Shown here: positions 47,224 through 60,849 of the stretch, in pieces
How the letters are laid out: each line of letters starts with the position of its first letter
Position numbering within the stretch: position 1 is the first letter of the stretch
Source of the DNA: Dermanyssus gallinae
Lineage: Eukaryota > Arthropoda > Arachnida > Mesostigmata > Dermanyssidae
Assembly (NCBI GenBank): GCA_003439945.1
Contig: QVRM01004791.1
Span: 1 to 64,000 of the forward strand
DNA length: 64,000 bases
Direction: 5' to 3'
The notes under the pieces: generated by a model
What the model was told of the DNA's origin: nothing
Seen by the model: only the letters and a program-made list of their open reading frames with translations
Databases searched by the model: none
Translations under genes and position numbers: made by a program

Positions 47224-50200
47224 GGTGCGTGGATTGTTAAAGTTGGGCGAGAGCGCGGGGGGGGGGGGGGGCAAACAGGGTAACCTGATCTCGATTGTAA
47301 ATTAGGTTCATATCTTACAAAGCACTCCTACCTGCGGGGGAGTACGTAGCTAGCAAGGTCTTTGATACAATTTCTATGGTCGAAAACAGTTATAGTTGTT
47401 CAAAATTTGTTGTCTAAAAGTAGAATTATTATTTCGATTCTGACGTCGCTTTTACCAAATTGTAGATATTTCGTGAAGCGGTCGATTCGTGTATCAAAGC
47501 ACAACTTCTGTTTGCTGTACAGATTGAAATGCCCAGTTCAGGGATGGGGATTTAGTGGTAGTAGATAGACAATTATAAGAGGCAATCATCAACAAGTATG
47601 ACGCTCCCCCTCAAGTGGATTCGAGTTTTAACTCACCCTCTACTGGTTGGAAAATTTAAAAGCTCTCCAGGTCCCACGTATGTACCAACTCTATCCTTTT
47701 ACGTCGCTCGCCCGGTTGCCTGCCTGCGGTGTGTAGACACGCAGCGACGGCCGAGTGATACAGCGTTCGTGCCCGGTGGGCTTACTTCAGCAGAGTTGCG
47801 TCGATTTGAATGTTTGGTTCACCACACACACGCATGCCCGGCCTAGCAGAGATATAGATGGATGACGTTCGCAGACACTCAATGATAGCACACTACTAGC
47901 GCGCCGGCAAAGGGTCAAAACTTGTGTGATCGCTCACATCGGTATTTCTCTACCGAAGACGACAATATTGGATTGTTTGGTGAGGACCATAGGATGTCGT
48001 AGACAAACCATCATAAGCAGGAAGATGTGTAGAGGCCGCGTTATGATTACCTACAATGCTAGCAGCTTTGCCCTCGCGTGAAAACTGAAGCCAAGCTTCT
48101 CTTGTTGTTGCTGAGCTTTCGTAGTCATCGTCTGTTTACTCGGTTGATCTCGATCCCGTCGAGTTACGGTCATGAATTCATGGAAATAGTTTCCTTTCTC
48201 TGTTGTTTTGTCCTGTTTGCCTCATTTCCTGTCTCTTTCGGGCTTCGTTTTAGCTCTAGGTATTGTTGCAGGCCCAATGCATTAGCGAATTACCCTCCTA
48301 CTGCTAGCTTGTTCAATTCAACAAATAGGCACAGGTCAATAGTCTTCTAATTGATTGCAGCGAGTTTCACAATTCGCGCCGAATGATCCTTTTCAGCTCA
48401 CCGATTTAATGCCATTAGCTTCTTCGTCGTAGTTACCGTTGTCAGTAATCTCAACAACGGCTGCAGTCGAGCCGCCCTATGGCCAGTACCGATAAAAATT
48501 AAATTATCATTAGATTATGCGCATTCTAGCGCTGGCAAGTTTCGCCGACTCCATCGTGTGGACGTGTTCGCAATTCTACGCGAACCCTACGTGGGCCCAT
48601 TTCGAATACTGACCGTTTTATTTAGATCGTGTGAGCAGGGATTTTTGAGCTGTTATTTTTAAATAGGTGGCAACTGAAAAATGCGGTATGCACACACGAA
48701 CACTATTGAAGCCAAATTGTCTGCAAGTATGGACTCCAACCTGTGAAACACTGTGGGGCTTTAATCCACTGAAAAACATTCACCTCCCCATACCTATATA
48801 TCAGTGTGTCCAGACCTGCTTTGGCAGTGCTTATAAATTGAATTGTACAGTGTTTATAAAATAGGAGCTTTCCTATTTCAAGCAGGTAAGACTGAAAATC
48901 CCTGTGGACCTGAGTCGCGCAGCTTGTCCACCAGGCCGGGCCACCCAGGCCTTGATATGCGAGATCAAAATCCGTCCTCGGTCCCCGGGCACTTCGTGCG
49001 GAATGCAGTCACATTTGTTCTGACAAATGCCGAGAGCCCTATTCCTTGTTTTTTCTTTTTTGCACCTCTGATTTTCTTATCTTGCTCAGAGCGGCCTCAG
49101 CATCACCCTGTTGTTGGCTGCAAACGATGTGTTTGATAATCATAGCCGGGCTGCAAATAAGACCATGGATTCCTTAACGTACAACAGCAAAACCAGCAGC
49201 AGGTCTCTGGTCTCAAGAGGCAATTGGTGCAAAAACTTCGCCTTGGTTGGCCGGAGGGCCGATCGGCCTATTCTAAACCTGCATTGTTTCGGCGAAAGGT
49301 AGCCTCTACAAAAAACCGCAAGCGGGAGTTAATGATGAACACTGTACCTTTAACCAGTGTGGTGACCAGGTGGATTGGTTCAAAGTTGTTAATCCCTTTC
49401 GAGATGAGTACAAGTTTGGCTTTTTAAAGCCAGTAGAAGGGAGCCGCTGCGGAGTATTTACGTGGCTACGTTAGCCACCACCTCCGGGAACTCCTTAAAG
49501 AGCGCAGTCGTAGACGTGACCGGAGTGCTATTAGGGCTAGGTGTCCTTCTAGTGTTTAGTCTCCCCCTTCCCTCTCCCTGTCCAACTAGAAATTTAAGGA
49601 AGCCGGAAAGTAGCGCATAGGGTGTCAGCGGCCTAGGCGCGGCTCGCTACACACGTTTTTCAAAATTTCGTGCAAGTTCTAGGCGCTCTCGGGAGTTTTT
49701 GTTTAGTCTCTGTGTATCGTTTTAAGTTGTTTGTCATGATATCATCAGCGTTTTGTCTTCCTGTGGCTTCCCCCTTGTTGTCTAGTTGAGACCGATGGGA
49801 GTGTTATGGGGGCGGTTTTCCCGACGCCGAATTTTATACAGTAATAATCGCAAAGATTTTCTTTGTCAAGGAGTACGGTCCAGTTTTAGGCACTAAAAGC
49901 ACTATCTTGCTGCATATTCATAGGTTAATTAGTGTTGGCTAAACCCTAAGTTGCTGAAGCAACATAGATGCTCCAGAAATTTCAACCAATGGCCTAGCTA
50001 GCAGGTCCTAGCTAGCCACTCATAGTGGTCGACAGCGACCCACAGTGGCCAATCCCGTCAATGATAATCCATGTTGAAAAATGATGCCGCGCCTCTGTGG
50101 CTTTGTAGCAACGTTTTGAATCATGGACGCATTTTTGCGATCGTCCACCACCCAATACGATTGGTCTTGTTTAGTCAATTTAACATTTGGTTCGTTGAGG

Positions 50201-53200
50201 AGGGAGAAAGCCGTTTCTCCTTTCCAGCATTAGGTAAGATGCACTAGATATATTACAGTCCATTTGAATTACTTGGAACAAAAGTCATTCAAGTTTTGAG
50301 ATTAAGTAGCACGTTGTTCCTTTGCGGTGACCGTCTTAGTCGTAGAAGCCGTATCTGGGTGGGCTGGAAAGGTGACCGGGAATGCCTAGGTGGAAACCTA
50401 GATTTCCTAGTTGGCGCCTGGTCTCTGTTATTTTGGACCGGTAGGCAGTAGCGTGTGGATAGATATATAGACACCTATAGACCGATAGACACCTGAGTGT
50501 CCGGCAACTCCGCGATTATAACACGACGGATCTTTGTGCACCGTTTTGAAATGTGCCCTGGTTTGCTCGTAGCATTTGGCTGCTACCTTCTTTAACTTGC
50601 AGGCCCGTGTCTGGCGCCTAACTCTTTGTCACCTTTGTCATGTGGGCACGTAAACCCACTGTGAAATCGGACAACACGCCCAGCCTAGTTTGGCTGTTTG
50701 CCCAAGGCCTTTTTCGGTTGAACACCCTGTCCGTTGTCCGGATCCAAGCGCGGAGGGTCACGGTCTTGGAATATTAATATTAAGAAAGAAATATAACTTA
50801 AAAAAGTTCTAGTTCTGAACCTTAGACGCTAGTTGAGAGACGTTTGCTGCTTGATTGCAGCTTTGTTTGCCTGAGTACAACGGTGATGTTACTATTGGCA
50901 CGAGGGTCACTCGACGCTGTTGACAACAACGACTCTTCTATGGAGAGCCCTGGAGAACGATTAGATCGTGGATGAATAACAGAGATTCGAAACGCAGGGT
51001 CCCAGAGGTGCCTTAGACCGCTTTTCGATGAGCCAACTTCGGAGACTGGGCTGACAACGATTCCGTGCTAAAGTTTTACAGTTTCCAAGAGCTCAAGCAA
51101 ATCCGTCCACTGTTTTCGAGGCAGAAGCTACGACGTGTGGGCAGGGCTAGACGTAGTGCCCATGAGAAAACTCTTAATAGTTCGTAGTAAAAATGTTGTT
51201 AAACTTTTATGCTTACGTTATAATCTATTGTGTATGTCGTAATATAAAAAAAGTTGGCTGACCGCTTTCCGATGGTCTTTGCCTCAGCCACTGCATGATC
51301 TTCCTTCCACGGATCACCTTTGCGGGTTTTAAAATGAGAAGTATTGACCATTAGCAAGACACTTTGATAGAATAAACGAAACATGAAGAACCAACAAGCG
51401 TGCTTCAACTGCGATATCTCGTAAGTGCTTGCCCTTCATGTTAACACTGCAACTCCTGTAGGTGAACGTGTTTGAGCTTTCTAAGAATAAGCTTATTACT
51501 ATTTGAAATGGCACAGTTACTTGTTATACTATATCTGCCCAAAAGTTTGGAAAACGCGCTAGTATCTGTAGCTAAAAGGGATGTGTAGTCTAGCACAACT
51601 ATTTTTATTTAATTCTGACGCGGTCCATCCACCGAATCAAGTTAGTCAAAATTATGAAAGACAAACATCACAGATTTCATATTTTGTATTTCGGCCATGC
51701 TGATATATTGAAACCAAGTAAGCGCTATCGGAGATCAGTTATCATTTTAGGGTTTGTGATAACATTACAGACGACTGAGAAAATCATACGTTCCAAAGCC
51801 CATATATGGTGAATCTCAGAAGGTCAGTGGTGGATTTATTATTAAACGCTTTGGAAATCGTCGGTCTTCTTAACTAGCTCTGCGTATTACCATAACCCCA
51901 CGGCTGATAAAAAAGCGGTTTTTGCCGCCGTGAAGATCGATAGGCCTCACCGTAAAGTTCATTATAAAACTGGGCGGAGCTGAGAAGTTTCCGCTTAAAC
52001 CAAGTAGAACATCGCTTTAAGCTATACGCTTTCCAATCCTTTTTTCGTCGCTGTAACTAGGATACGTATGTTTAGTGGGGACGGTGGAAAAAGGTTGCTT
52101 GTGAGGTGGCATTGTAGCTTGGCTTGACAAAAAGTTGACAATTTAATTGGGGCCTTTCAACATACTTGACTGAGAAATAACAAAAGAGGTGCACGCATTT
52201 TTCTTTGGTTAGTTTTTGCCGAACAAACCCTCCAGCAGATATCATCGCGTCTCACTTTGTTTAAACACTTTGGACACTTGCTGCATACAAACAATTAGCT
52301 TTCCATTTCCTCTCATACGGGAAACTATAACTACCGGGTACAGCAATCTACCGTTATTACGTTATTATACTATACAGACGCTATAACGCCTGCAGGAGCT
52401 CAGCAGCCCTGATTATTACCTTATTTGTCTGTCATGTTCTCTCCCCGTGTCTGTCAGCCTTTCATCTCCAATTCTTTGACTCGCTCTCTACAATCTGTGC
52501 TGGTCGTCCGGTTTCGCACTCTTTCGCTTTCTCTCTGGTCGCTGTTAATCATCCGGGGTTCGCAAACCCTCAAGAGACTATCCATCACACGTGACTGATC
52601 GTAAAGTCTAACCTGTCTGGAATCAGAAACGAGTTTGGGGAGTGTCTTTGCTTATCTATAATCATGATAACAATAATAATCAATTTATTAATAAAATAAT
52701 ATTATGCATCCGAATAATAAGAAAAGAAGCTGTGGGCGTCTCGAATTGCGCAGAGACCTAGACATATGAGCACACTCAAACGACTTTCAGGAGTTGATTG
52801 ATTGAAAATGTGTGTTATTATTAAGCAACTTAAAGGATTACGCAAGGGATACGCATCTTCCGACAACCCAGACTTGCTCGATTGTCAGCCCTGCAAGAAT
52901 TGTTTATTTGCTCCTTTCTTTAAGACTTGCGTAGCTTTTGCTCGAGTTAAATTTTTTTTTCTCTATATGCTAGCAAAATACGGTAGATGCTGATGTTTAA
53001 TCCGTAATCATAGTGCATTGTTTTAAACAAACATTAAAATTTAACATTTTATGCTGCTGCTTTTGGTGTTTGCTTACGCTTATCTTGTGGCACACGTGGC
53101 GAGGCTCGTTTTCTGTACGTTGCATCTACGCTATGAGGTCGACAGGCCGACGCTCACACATATATATTGTTATATCAAAATATAGTTATAACAAAAAAAC

Positions 53201-54477
53201 AACATGTCAAGTTTAATCTTTCCAAAATTCTAGATACTCAACTTTGTTTTGTGTATATGATTGTCTAACATGGCCTGCCCTAGTGAGTAATCAAATGATC
53301 TGGCAGTATACAAGAGTTTTCAATTCGCAGCAGGTAAGGTGGAAGCCGGACTTGGCCTTAATATCCCTTAAATGATCGAAGAGGACGCATCTTTCATCAG
53401 CATCAGCGGCGTTGCATATACTCGCCGTATTAGTTTGCATAGCATCTTCTTAGCAAAAGGCTTCTATAAATAAATACATACAGTCACCTGTGCGGGACAC
53501 GGCAGTTTCTTAGCAATAGCTTTTGTCGGAGACTTCGATTGATCGCTCTTCTGAGCGGCTGGAGAAAATACAGTAAACACAGTTTAAATAAAACTATAAA
53601 TGTCGGTCTATTTATATCTAAATAAATTTACGAAACGAGTTTTCCTAAACATAGTTTTGTAAAGAATTACGCATTTGAACCGATGTTATGCAAATTCACA
53701 AGCATGCATTTGTGCATTGCAAGGGTTATTTTTGAGTCTGTAGGTTATTTGTCTGTAATGGGCGATTCGCAGAATAAGTACTTTGTGCACTATCTTCATA
53801 TATTTGGAGGAGGTAAATGCCTCAATTGATAATAATAATAATTGTTCATTTAAACTAGAGATAGTTTGTTTTCCAGTGGAATGTCATTGCACTTTAAACT
53901 TGTAGTTACGGCTTAAGCGACCGTGTTCCTAAGCGGCACATTTACGGTGGCGTCTAAGAGTAATTTCGGCTTAGTGACTGCAACGCAGTGTACTTAATGA
54001 TATGGCGTATGCTTACAACAGATACCGTTGTTCGTTAATTTAAAACTCTCTCTCACGATCTAAATACGTTTATCTTATGTTTAGCATGTCGTAAATAATG
54101 CCACGATGTATTTGGCTACTGAAAGTTTATTTACATTTTAAAATGTGCGACTCATACTAATCGCTGGTTAAAAGGTGGAGTGAATCGTTTACACTCCTCT
54201 TCCCTTATATGATAATCGCTTTTCAGCCTTTTGTTAAAGACTTTTTTTAATGGACCGTCCACACTTGCAATACGGCAAGTTTATTTTAAAACAAACGGAA
54301 GTGTTTTGCAATTTACTTCGCAGTTTTTGTCAAAGACTAATGTGTGGTATAGTAACGAATGTTCGATTTTTCAGAACCCTAGGTATCTCAACGTATCCGC
54401 TTGTGGTGCCGCTATAAGTATCACTGATATAACAGGATGTCATCGCATTTCGGTTCACATATCAAGCAAAGAATAAA

Positions 54478-54479
<2 letters not shown>
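47224..54479. other. Intronic sequence with no recognised element
   Basis: Apart from a G run at 47256-47272, this 7-kb part of the intron shows only short frames. The section from about 48880 to 50760 is somewhat richer in C and G and could be an old repeat, but no motif supports that. Confidence 0.35.

Positions 54480-54523
<44 letters not shown>
54480..54523. repeat. (TA)n array at the left end of the 0.53-kb element
   Basis: About 22 TA units; a shorter array (55057-55080) lies at the other end. Confidence 0.95.
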
Positions 54524-54526
<3 letters not shown>

Positions 54527-55056
54527 TCAGATACGTTTGGCCAGACTTGAGGGGGTGTTAGATTTCAATTAAAATACGTATTTTTAATCTAATGGAGGGC
54601 AAAAGGTGTCATTTCTAAGCGACAGTAAAATTAATATTGTTTGCTCTACCGATGCGGCGGACCGGACCGCGCTATAACGCTAAGATGACTATTACCCTCT
54701 ATAAAACAAAAACAGTCTATAAAAATGCGCGTTTAATGAGAATTGTGTAATACCAAAAAAATAGACATCACAGGACTTCGACCTTTGCAAACTGTTCTCA
54801 ATGCGAATAATTCGTCTCTCAGCCGCGTTGGGTGCCTTTTAAATGAAGCAAATTTTTCTTCCAAAAACAAATCAAATAGCTCGATCTCTTGCAACTGTAG
54901 ACTTAGCTCTGTAAAGTGGTATATACACTTTACATGGGCATAACAAGCTTTACTAAAGTTACGGTTTTTCCTAAACAAGACAATTTCATTATTCAAAAAT
55001 CACATTAACGAGTTGTCCAACACTCACGTCTGGTCAAACTGGATTGGAATCTCTTG
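54523..55056. mobile_element. TA-flanked 0.53-kb putative DNA element with degenerate inverted ends
   Basis: Both ends abut (TA)n. The left end reads cactcagatacgtttggcca then gacttgagg; the complement of the right end reads caagagattcc... then gtttgaccagacgtgag. The shared gtttgRccagacKtgag in inverted orientation suggests old terminal repeats of a TA-targeting (mariner-like) element. A reverse-strand frame at 54733-54996 (87 codons, FLEEKFASFKRHPTRLRDEL) is open but unrecognised. Confidence 0.45.
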
Positions 55057-55221
55057 TATATATATATATATATATATATAAGTGTGTTCAACGTCAATGC
55101 ACCGAAAGCCTCGAAACTAACGTACCTGCATTTTCTGCTGTCTGCCTTGTTTTTTTTGCATATTTGTATTCGTTTTGCTTGTGTTTTCGGTTGACGTTCA
55201 CCGCTCCGTTTTCGTCTGCAG

Positions 55222-55368
55222 GGAGAACGGGCCAGCGATCACGCTTGGTGGTTGGCCCAACTACTGATGTCGCAGCCGGTGTTCTTCGGCACATGGGACG
55301 GAGTCTTCACCTCGTGCCTGATTCACTTGGTCGGCGCCATCGTCTTCCTTCGCGCCGGTTGGATTGTC
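55222..55368 (+). CDS. SLC12A8: SLC12A8-like transporter, second coding exon (TM1 region)
   Basis: This is a 49-codon exon, phase 0 at both ends, bounded by tctgcag and by the donor gtacgt at 55369. It contains a Trp-Trp pair about 10 residues before the segment FFGTWDGVFTSC, then a hydrophobic TM1-like stretch ending FLRAGWIV. The GTWDGVFTSC block and the FLRxGW ending are the signature I know from SLC12A8 (CCC9) rather than from the NKCC or KCC branches. Family members are membrane transporters of the amino acid/polyamine/organocation superfamily. Human SLC12A8 has been linked to polyamine and nicotinamide mononucleotide transport, but no substrate can be read from this fragment. The next residue in the family is Gly, and the exon boundary falls exactly there. 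I saw no further exon before 64000, so the next intron is at least 8.6 kb. Confidence 0.85.
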
Positions 55369-55841
55369 GTACGTACATACAGCTGGTCCTTAAATCAGCT
55401 TTCCTTTCTTGAACTGCTCCTTTTTTGAGTCAATCGTCGATGTTGCTGTTGCCAGTTAAAATTAAGGATATGCATTGCACAATAGAAAGCGATATGTCAT
55501 GACGACCAGTCCTATCATATCACAATCTAGCCAGTGCCGCCAATGGCATGATCAACAGGTTGCGCAGCCCATGACGTGGATTTCATGGAGTTTTCACGTG
55601 GATAACACGAGATATCAACCGAGTGTGAATGCAACCTATGCGGAAAATCATGTGATCTGTATCATCTTCAACAGTGTACAAAACCAATATCGCTGATGAA
55701 AGTTATTTAGGAGAGCTGTAGCACATATGTGCAGTAAACCAAATATTGGTTAATAAACAATACATTCATAACGTGGATTTCTCATACGGCGCACTACTAC
55801 AGTATCTCACACAGATAGGTTGGCGATGGCTCGTTTAAACC

Positions 55842-55924
55842 CGCCTCCACACAGATACTATGACGTGTGGAGGCGTCCACCAAGACTACATATGGTGCCT
55901 ATAACCATATGCACCATATGTAGT
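55842..55924. repeat. Two adjacent perfect inverted repeats
   Basis: cgcctccacac at 55842-55852 pairs with 55865-55875. actacatatggtgc at 55885-55898 pairs with 55911-55924. Both have 12-nt loops and lie 9 bp apart. Confidence 0.9.
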
Positions 55925-57189
55925 ATTTTGTATCGTCTTGCTTTTTACTGAAACTCGCGTCAGTCAAAACATTTGGCGTCTCTTCTGCACGTACTCTCGC
56001 CTGTGGCGCTGCCAACATCAAATTGGATATTCGTGGTAGCGTATACATGACGATTTTGCGCAATTCGTGGCTAGCGAAGTGCCCTCTTCATAAAAATGTG
56101 TATATGCCTGTTCTAGGCGATTCAGATCTATTTTTTTCACCTTACCTCATATATCTTCCAAACTAAAGGCTAAAATCGACAATAAGCAGCTTCAGTATGA
56201 AGTTCCACGAACGAAAGCTGCCATGGCTTGGTAGACCGCCTTCTCCATATGCTCGTGGCAGCTCACATGTGTTGAACTGAATACGCAAATGAAGGTACAT
56301 AAACGTATTTGCGAAATACGTTTTTCTTCGTTGATGAGGACAACGCTAAAGGTTTCATCCTCTACTTGAGCGCTTGGATCATCACGGAATAAATCTGGTC
56401 GTTATGGACACACTTTGAAAGCGCAGCAGCAGCAGCTGAAACCATGCACGGATGCATTGCTGGATTGTAAAATGCACTGTTCCTGGACGAGGTAGGACAT
56501 TTGGTCCTATCGACATCCCTTAGCTGTTAGAAGCAATTAATTCCGCAGGGTATTAACGGCCATGACTAAAACCGCTAATGAAATATGGTTTGCCCTATTC
56601 GAGGCGCTTTCATCTACGGTGCAATAATGGATCAATGTTTCATCAACATAAATGAATTGTTGCAAAAGCACTGTTGCAAAAGCTCATATGCACTTAAACA
56701 TGTTCAAACGTCGTTGTAAAATGTCCATTCAATGGCGTACCTAAGTGTACATGCGAAAAATCGGTCGAGGCTATCCACCTACATTATTACAATCTCAACA
56801 AGCTCGCGTCCCTTCGATGGTCATTAATTAGTTTCATACTAAAACTTGATTTTCCTTGATCGTGACTGTTGGGCCTCCCAAACCTTTATCATTAAAAAAT
56901 GAGCTTCGGCCTCATTTTAATGGCCACTTTGTTAAGAGCTATTTGGAAGGTTTGTTTATTGTCGTATCTAACATTTATATATTTATCCAAGACAAGCTGT
57001 AAATAACCAACCTATACTCGTGCTACTTCTTTAACTGACAATAAACAAACATACATATTTGAAGCTTAACAGTATGCTATTCAAATTATATTTGAGCTAC
57101 GAATAGCTCGTTAGGCCAGCTATCGAGGCTTTTCATGTAGGTCTAATTCCAAAGCTACTTTTACTGTTTTAAGGCAGGGCATTAAATGC

Positions 57190-57220
57190 AGAACAGGTTG
57201 CATAAAATGCAACCTGTTCT
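57190..57220. repeat. 14-bp perfect inverted repeat, 3-nt loop
   Basis: agaacaggttgcat at 57190-57203, loop aaa, exact complement at 57207-57220. Confidence 0.9.
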
Positions 57221-59879
57221 CGTTCAAAATCAGCGTCGATGGTTTATGTTGTTATTAGTCGTGCTGTTGTTACTGTGTTGCTACTGCTAACACTATATAA
57301 ATTACTAGTAAACAGAATAAAACGAACAACAGTTAAGATATCCAATATGAAAGATCGCATTCGAGCCACGTATTGGCTTACCTGTCTGTCATGTCTAGAC
57401 GCAATGCCATGCGTCTCCATGGAGAGGTTGGTGTCCTAAGATGAGCGAACAATGGCCTACTTACTTAGGTTACTGAATACCATACGATCGAATTTCACAA
57501 TTGCAAAGTGAGTTTAACGATACGCATAAAGATACGAAGAATACTACTACCAGCAGCGGCTTCTTGGACTGAAATGTATTGGTCGTCGATATCCCTTGAC
57601 GTAAAGCTTGCTAGCGTTTCCGCGCGAGGCGAGCGCTTGCGTAAGCATGACGACCAAGCAGCTCGTATTCATACTGGCGATCCCTGGGAGCAAGCAATAT
57701 GAGCATACATATCGTGACGTTTTATGATGTACGTCGGCATGTTGTCGGTTTGAGCCGAACAGCACAGTATGCTGCCGGCACAGCGCGGCTGACCGATGCT
57801 CATTACGTTGATGAGTACACTTTGTCGTGTATGTATCTTTCCTCTGTACTCTCCTTTTCCTCTGTACTGCGCCGTATTTCTCTTTCTCTCCCGCTCTTTC
57901 TCCCCCTACCTCTCTCTGTCACGCATTCCCACTGCCTGTCGCTTCGTTGACTTTCTCCATACCTGTCCTCGCAAGGACAACAATGTACTCTGGTAAAGTC
58001 GTCGCGTCTAAACGCTTTTTGAGGCCGATGAAGGGGGTCTTTGTTGTGCCCCCTTTGTGGCATTGGTTCGCTGTCTACGAGGATCGGCGGAGGGCGTTAC
58101 TGTGACTATGCGTGTGCTATTCGGAGCATTCGGATGAGCGTGGTATTCGTAGAGTTCTTCTCTCTAGGGGGGGGGGGGGGTTGTCCGAACACACATAGTG
58201 AATGGCGGCTCCACGAAAGACGCAAGTCTGTGTGCTCCCACGAACGTCGGCAGGCAGAACGATGACGAGATCGAACCGTCGTTTACCGCTGTGTGTTCGA
58301 ACGTAGAAAAGACTGCTCGGGTCTCTTCTACGTGCAGATTGCCCATTGCCAGCAATGGGCATTGCGACAGTGAAAAACACTCGATAACAGTACGTACATA
58401 CTGTACGTAGATCTGCTACCACGCAGGCCGCGGCCATAAGAGCGGCGGCCTCTTGAAGTCTCCGTGCTAACAACGCCTTTTTTTTTTTGGCACTACATGC
58501 TGCCTGTCATGCTTCAAGTCATTTTGCCCCCTCCCCCCCCCCCCCCCGCCCACGATATTCGAAGAGACCGAATGAGGAAAAGCGTCTGTATGAGAGAAAG
58601 TGTGCGAGAGAGGACGACGAGAGGGCAAAGTGAATGCGAAACAGGGAAATAGTCAGGGGTCCATGCGGTTGTTACTACGTCCACTGTGCTCTTACTGCGA
58701 CAGTATGTAGCGTGGGGCGGCTACCTCCGCGCCCTTAACACACTAACGCATACATCAGATACTGCACAGTGTGGTGGTTATGCATAAAGCTTTCCATGTC
58801 AAGGCTGAGGCTGTGGTTCTTGTTGTTAATACTGCTACCGCTGCTGCTGTTGCACGAGGTTCGCTGCATACCGTATAACAACCTATATAGGGTTATTCTA
58901 TATCAACGAGCTCTCTTGCTCGAAATATGACATATGCTCGTATGCAAGTATAAGAGCGACGCCTATGTGCTTCGCTTGGCTTGACTAGTCTAACACGCTC
59001 ATATTCTCTGATAGAAACATCTAAAGCGTTGTACCAACCTGTTGGACTATCGGTTTATTAAATGTATTGTGTGTGTGTTTGTGTGTGGTAATATATTTGA
59101 CTGTATTTGATTGAAAACATAGATTATTGAAGGATATTATTCAATATTGCATATTATTGCACAGAATGAACTGCAGTAAACTATGTTTTCAACGCAAGGT
59201 ACAGGTTTACATATATGCAGAAGGGGAATGCAGATGTTCCTTTACAAAACAATCAATCATTAAACTTTTGAGTAGGCGCCGAGTGTTAACGTTCGTTTGT
59301 AGTGGATAAAATCTCAAGATGTCTAGTCTCCTATGAAAGCTGATTTCGCCTTAGCGCTGCCGCATTAATTTGACCGTGATGAAGAATAAAGACAGTCCTG
59401 CTTTTCGATACCGCGATGTTACCTTACCGGTCGACTGTTGAGATCTGAAGACTTCATCAGATTAACACACCAGTCGAGCATTTCAGAGCTAGCATTCCTG
59501 CCAGTTAAATATTTGAGTACAGTTGAAGAGGCACGGTAAGTGAACAGATCCGAAACAATCGTAATCTAGTGCTCTGGGCGGCAACAAGACCATGTCAAAC
59601 CACGTCAGGTTAAAACAAAGAAATCGCATCGTTCTAAGCGACAGAACCATTTTCTAATAGTATGTTTTATCGGCCTGCCTTACTGCAATGCAGTACACAG
59701 TATATGAATGCACGGCATAGTAGTAAGGCTGCACATAGAGGAACACTAGAATCCCGCAAGCAAGCATTCTCAGCAATAAAGGCGATCTCGATGTACAATT
59801 TTTTGGCATGCTCTGTCTTAATCGTACTGTAAAGTGATTCCTAAGATTGAGACTGTTTCGATACCTAAGATCTAAGGAA

Positions 59880-60720
59880 AAACACCCCAGGCTTAAGCTG
59901 CACATCGCCTACGAGCGTTTCGTCTAAATATGATTGTCCAAGTTAAGACCACAAAGTGGGGAGTGCACACGAAAAGTTTTGCTTTTGACACATTTAGCCG
60001 CACGCCAAGGGGATCAAAACGCGAATGCAACTCGTTCTAAACGTGCCAGTGATTGTTTGTAAATAAAGAGAGGTAAGCATGCTATCTCAGAGATATCTCA
60101 GACAGCAACGCGGTGTCACTTGCAAAGACTGACCTCATATTTGCATGCAGCTTGGGAACTGCATACAGTACTACAATCAGATATAGCAGAACACAAAATG
60201 GATCGAGAACACAACCCAGAGGGACCACAAAATTCAAACAGTCAGTTTCGAGGTGAAAACACCATTTTTGACTTGCAAGTTTCTATTTTTTAGGGATGCT
60301 AAAAATCATCTAAGATAGGTCACTAAAACGTTCAGACGACCGCGATTTACAGAAACGATACTAAGTCTTGGCTAGCAGCGCCAAGGTATATACATATGCT
60401 CATAACTGAGATTTAACACAATGCTCAAAGGTCTTAGAAATAAAGTGCGACAGTGTGTCAAGGGCCGGTAGTTGGTTTGAATCTGCGCTGGGGCCACACA
60501 TCCAATGGAACACCCAGAGCGATCTTTACTTCCTGCGGGGAGGTTTTACAGCGAATCGATATACTGAACACGTGTGCCAGCGAAACAGCAATAAGAGGCA
60601 TCGCTAACTTTAGCACTTTTAAAGGAGTTTCCAAACGAGAATTCTTAAGTGAAAATTCAACTTCATTGCCAGAGACTCGTTGGATAGGGGTCAGTAAATT
60701 GAAGGGCAAAAACAATGCCG
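59880..60720 (-). pseudogene. Reverse-strand LINE reverse transcriptase relic
   Basis: The reverse strand reads FVVPLGCVLDPFCVLLYLIV and then NMRSVFASDTALLSEISL followed by a stop. This aligns with the GVPQGSVLGPLLFLLYIND and FADDTALLS blocks of Jockey/CR1 RTs, with the first active-site Asp changed to Ser. Upstream on that strand the frame at 60458-60715 gives FLPFNLLTPIQRVSG, loosely like the RPISLLP..SKV block. Many stops; long dead. Confidence 0.55.
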
Positions 60721-60849
60721 GAGGAGGGTGTTGCTCTAGAAAATCTAACGATCCGCTAGGTGTTCCAAGCCGGACCGAACGCCCGGTTGAGAAGTGCTTT
60801 GCGAGAGCACACCAGTTACTTGCTTTGGTCCGTAAACTATCTTTATAGT

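Larger units (their letters stand above)
43221..55221 (+). other. Predicted 12-kb intron of the SLC12A8-like gene
   Basis: The intron runs from gtaagt at 43221 to tttcgtctgcag at 55221, both close to consensus. It contains a long (TA)n array, a 929-bp element with long inverted repeats, a tRNA-derived SINE, an unrecognised reverse-strand ORF at 46751 and a TA-flanked 0.53-kb element near its end. Phase 0 on both sides supports the pairing of the two coding exons, but transcript evidence is lacking. Confidence 0.6.
55369..59879. other. Following intron of the SLC12A8-like gene, first part
   Basis: No further exon of the transporter was found. The region holds several perfect hairpins (55842, 56301, 57190, 58340), a G run at 58168-58181 and a C run at 58532-58548. 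Confidence 0.35.

Noticed and set aside
58168..58181. G and C homopolymer tracts (also 27640-27665, 47256-47272 and 58532-58548) as quadruplex regulators
   Set aside because: Single uninterrupted runs with no nearby gene feature; more likely simple-sequence expansions or assembly uncertainty.
60453..60848. 131-codon + strand open frame as a gene
   Set aside because: It overlaps the reverse-strand RT relic, has no motif, and its start lacks context.
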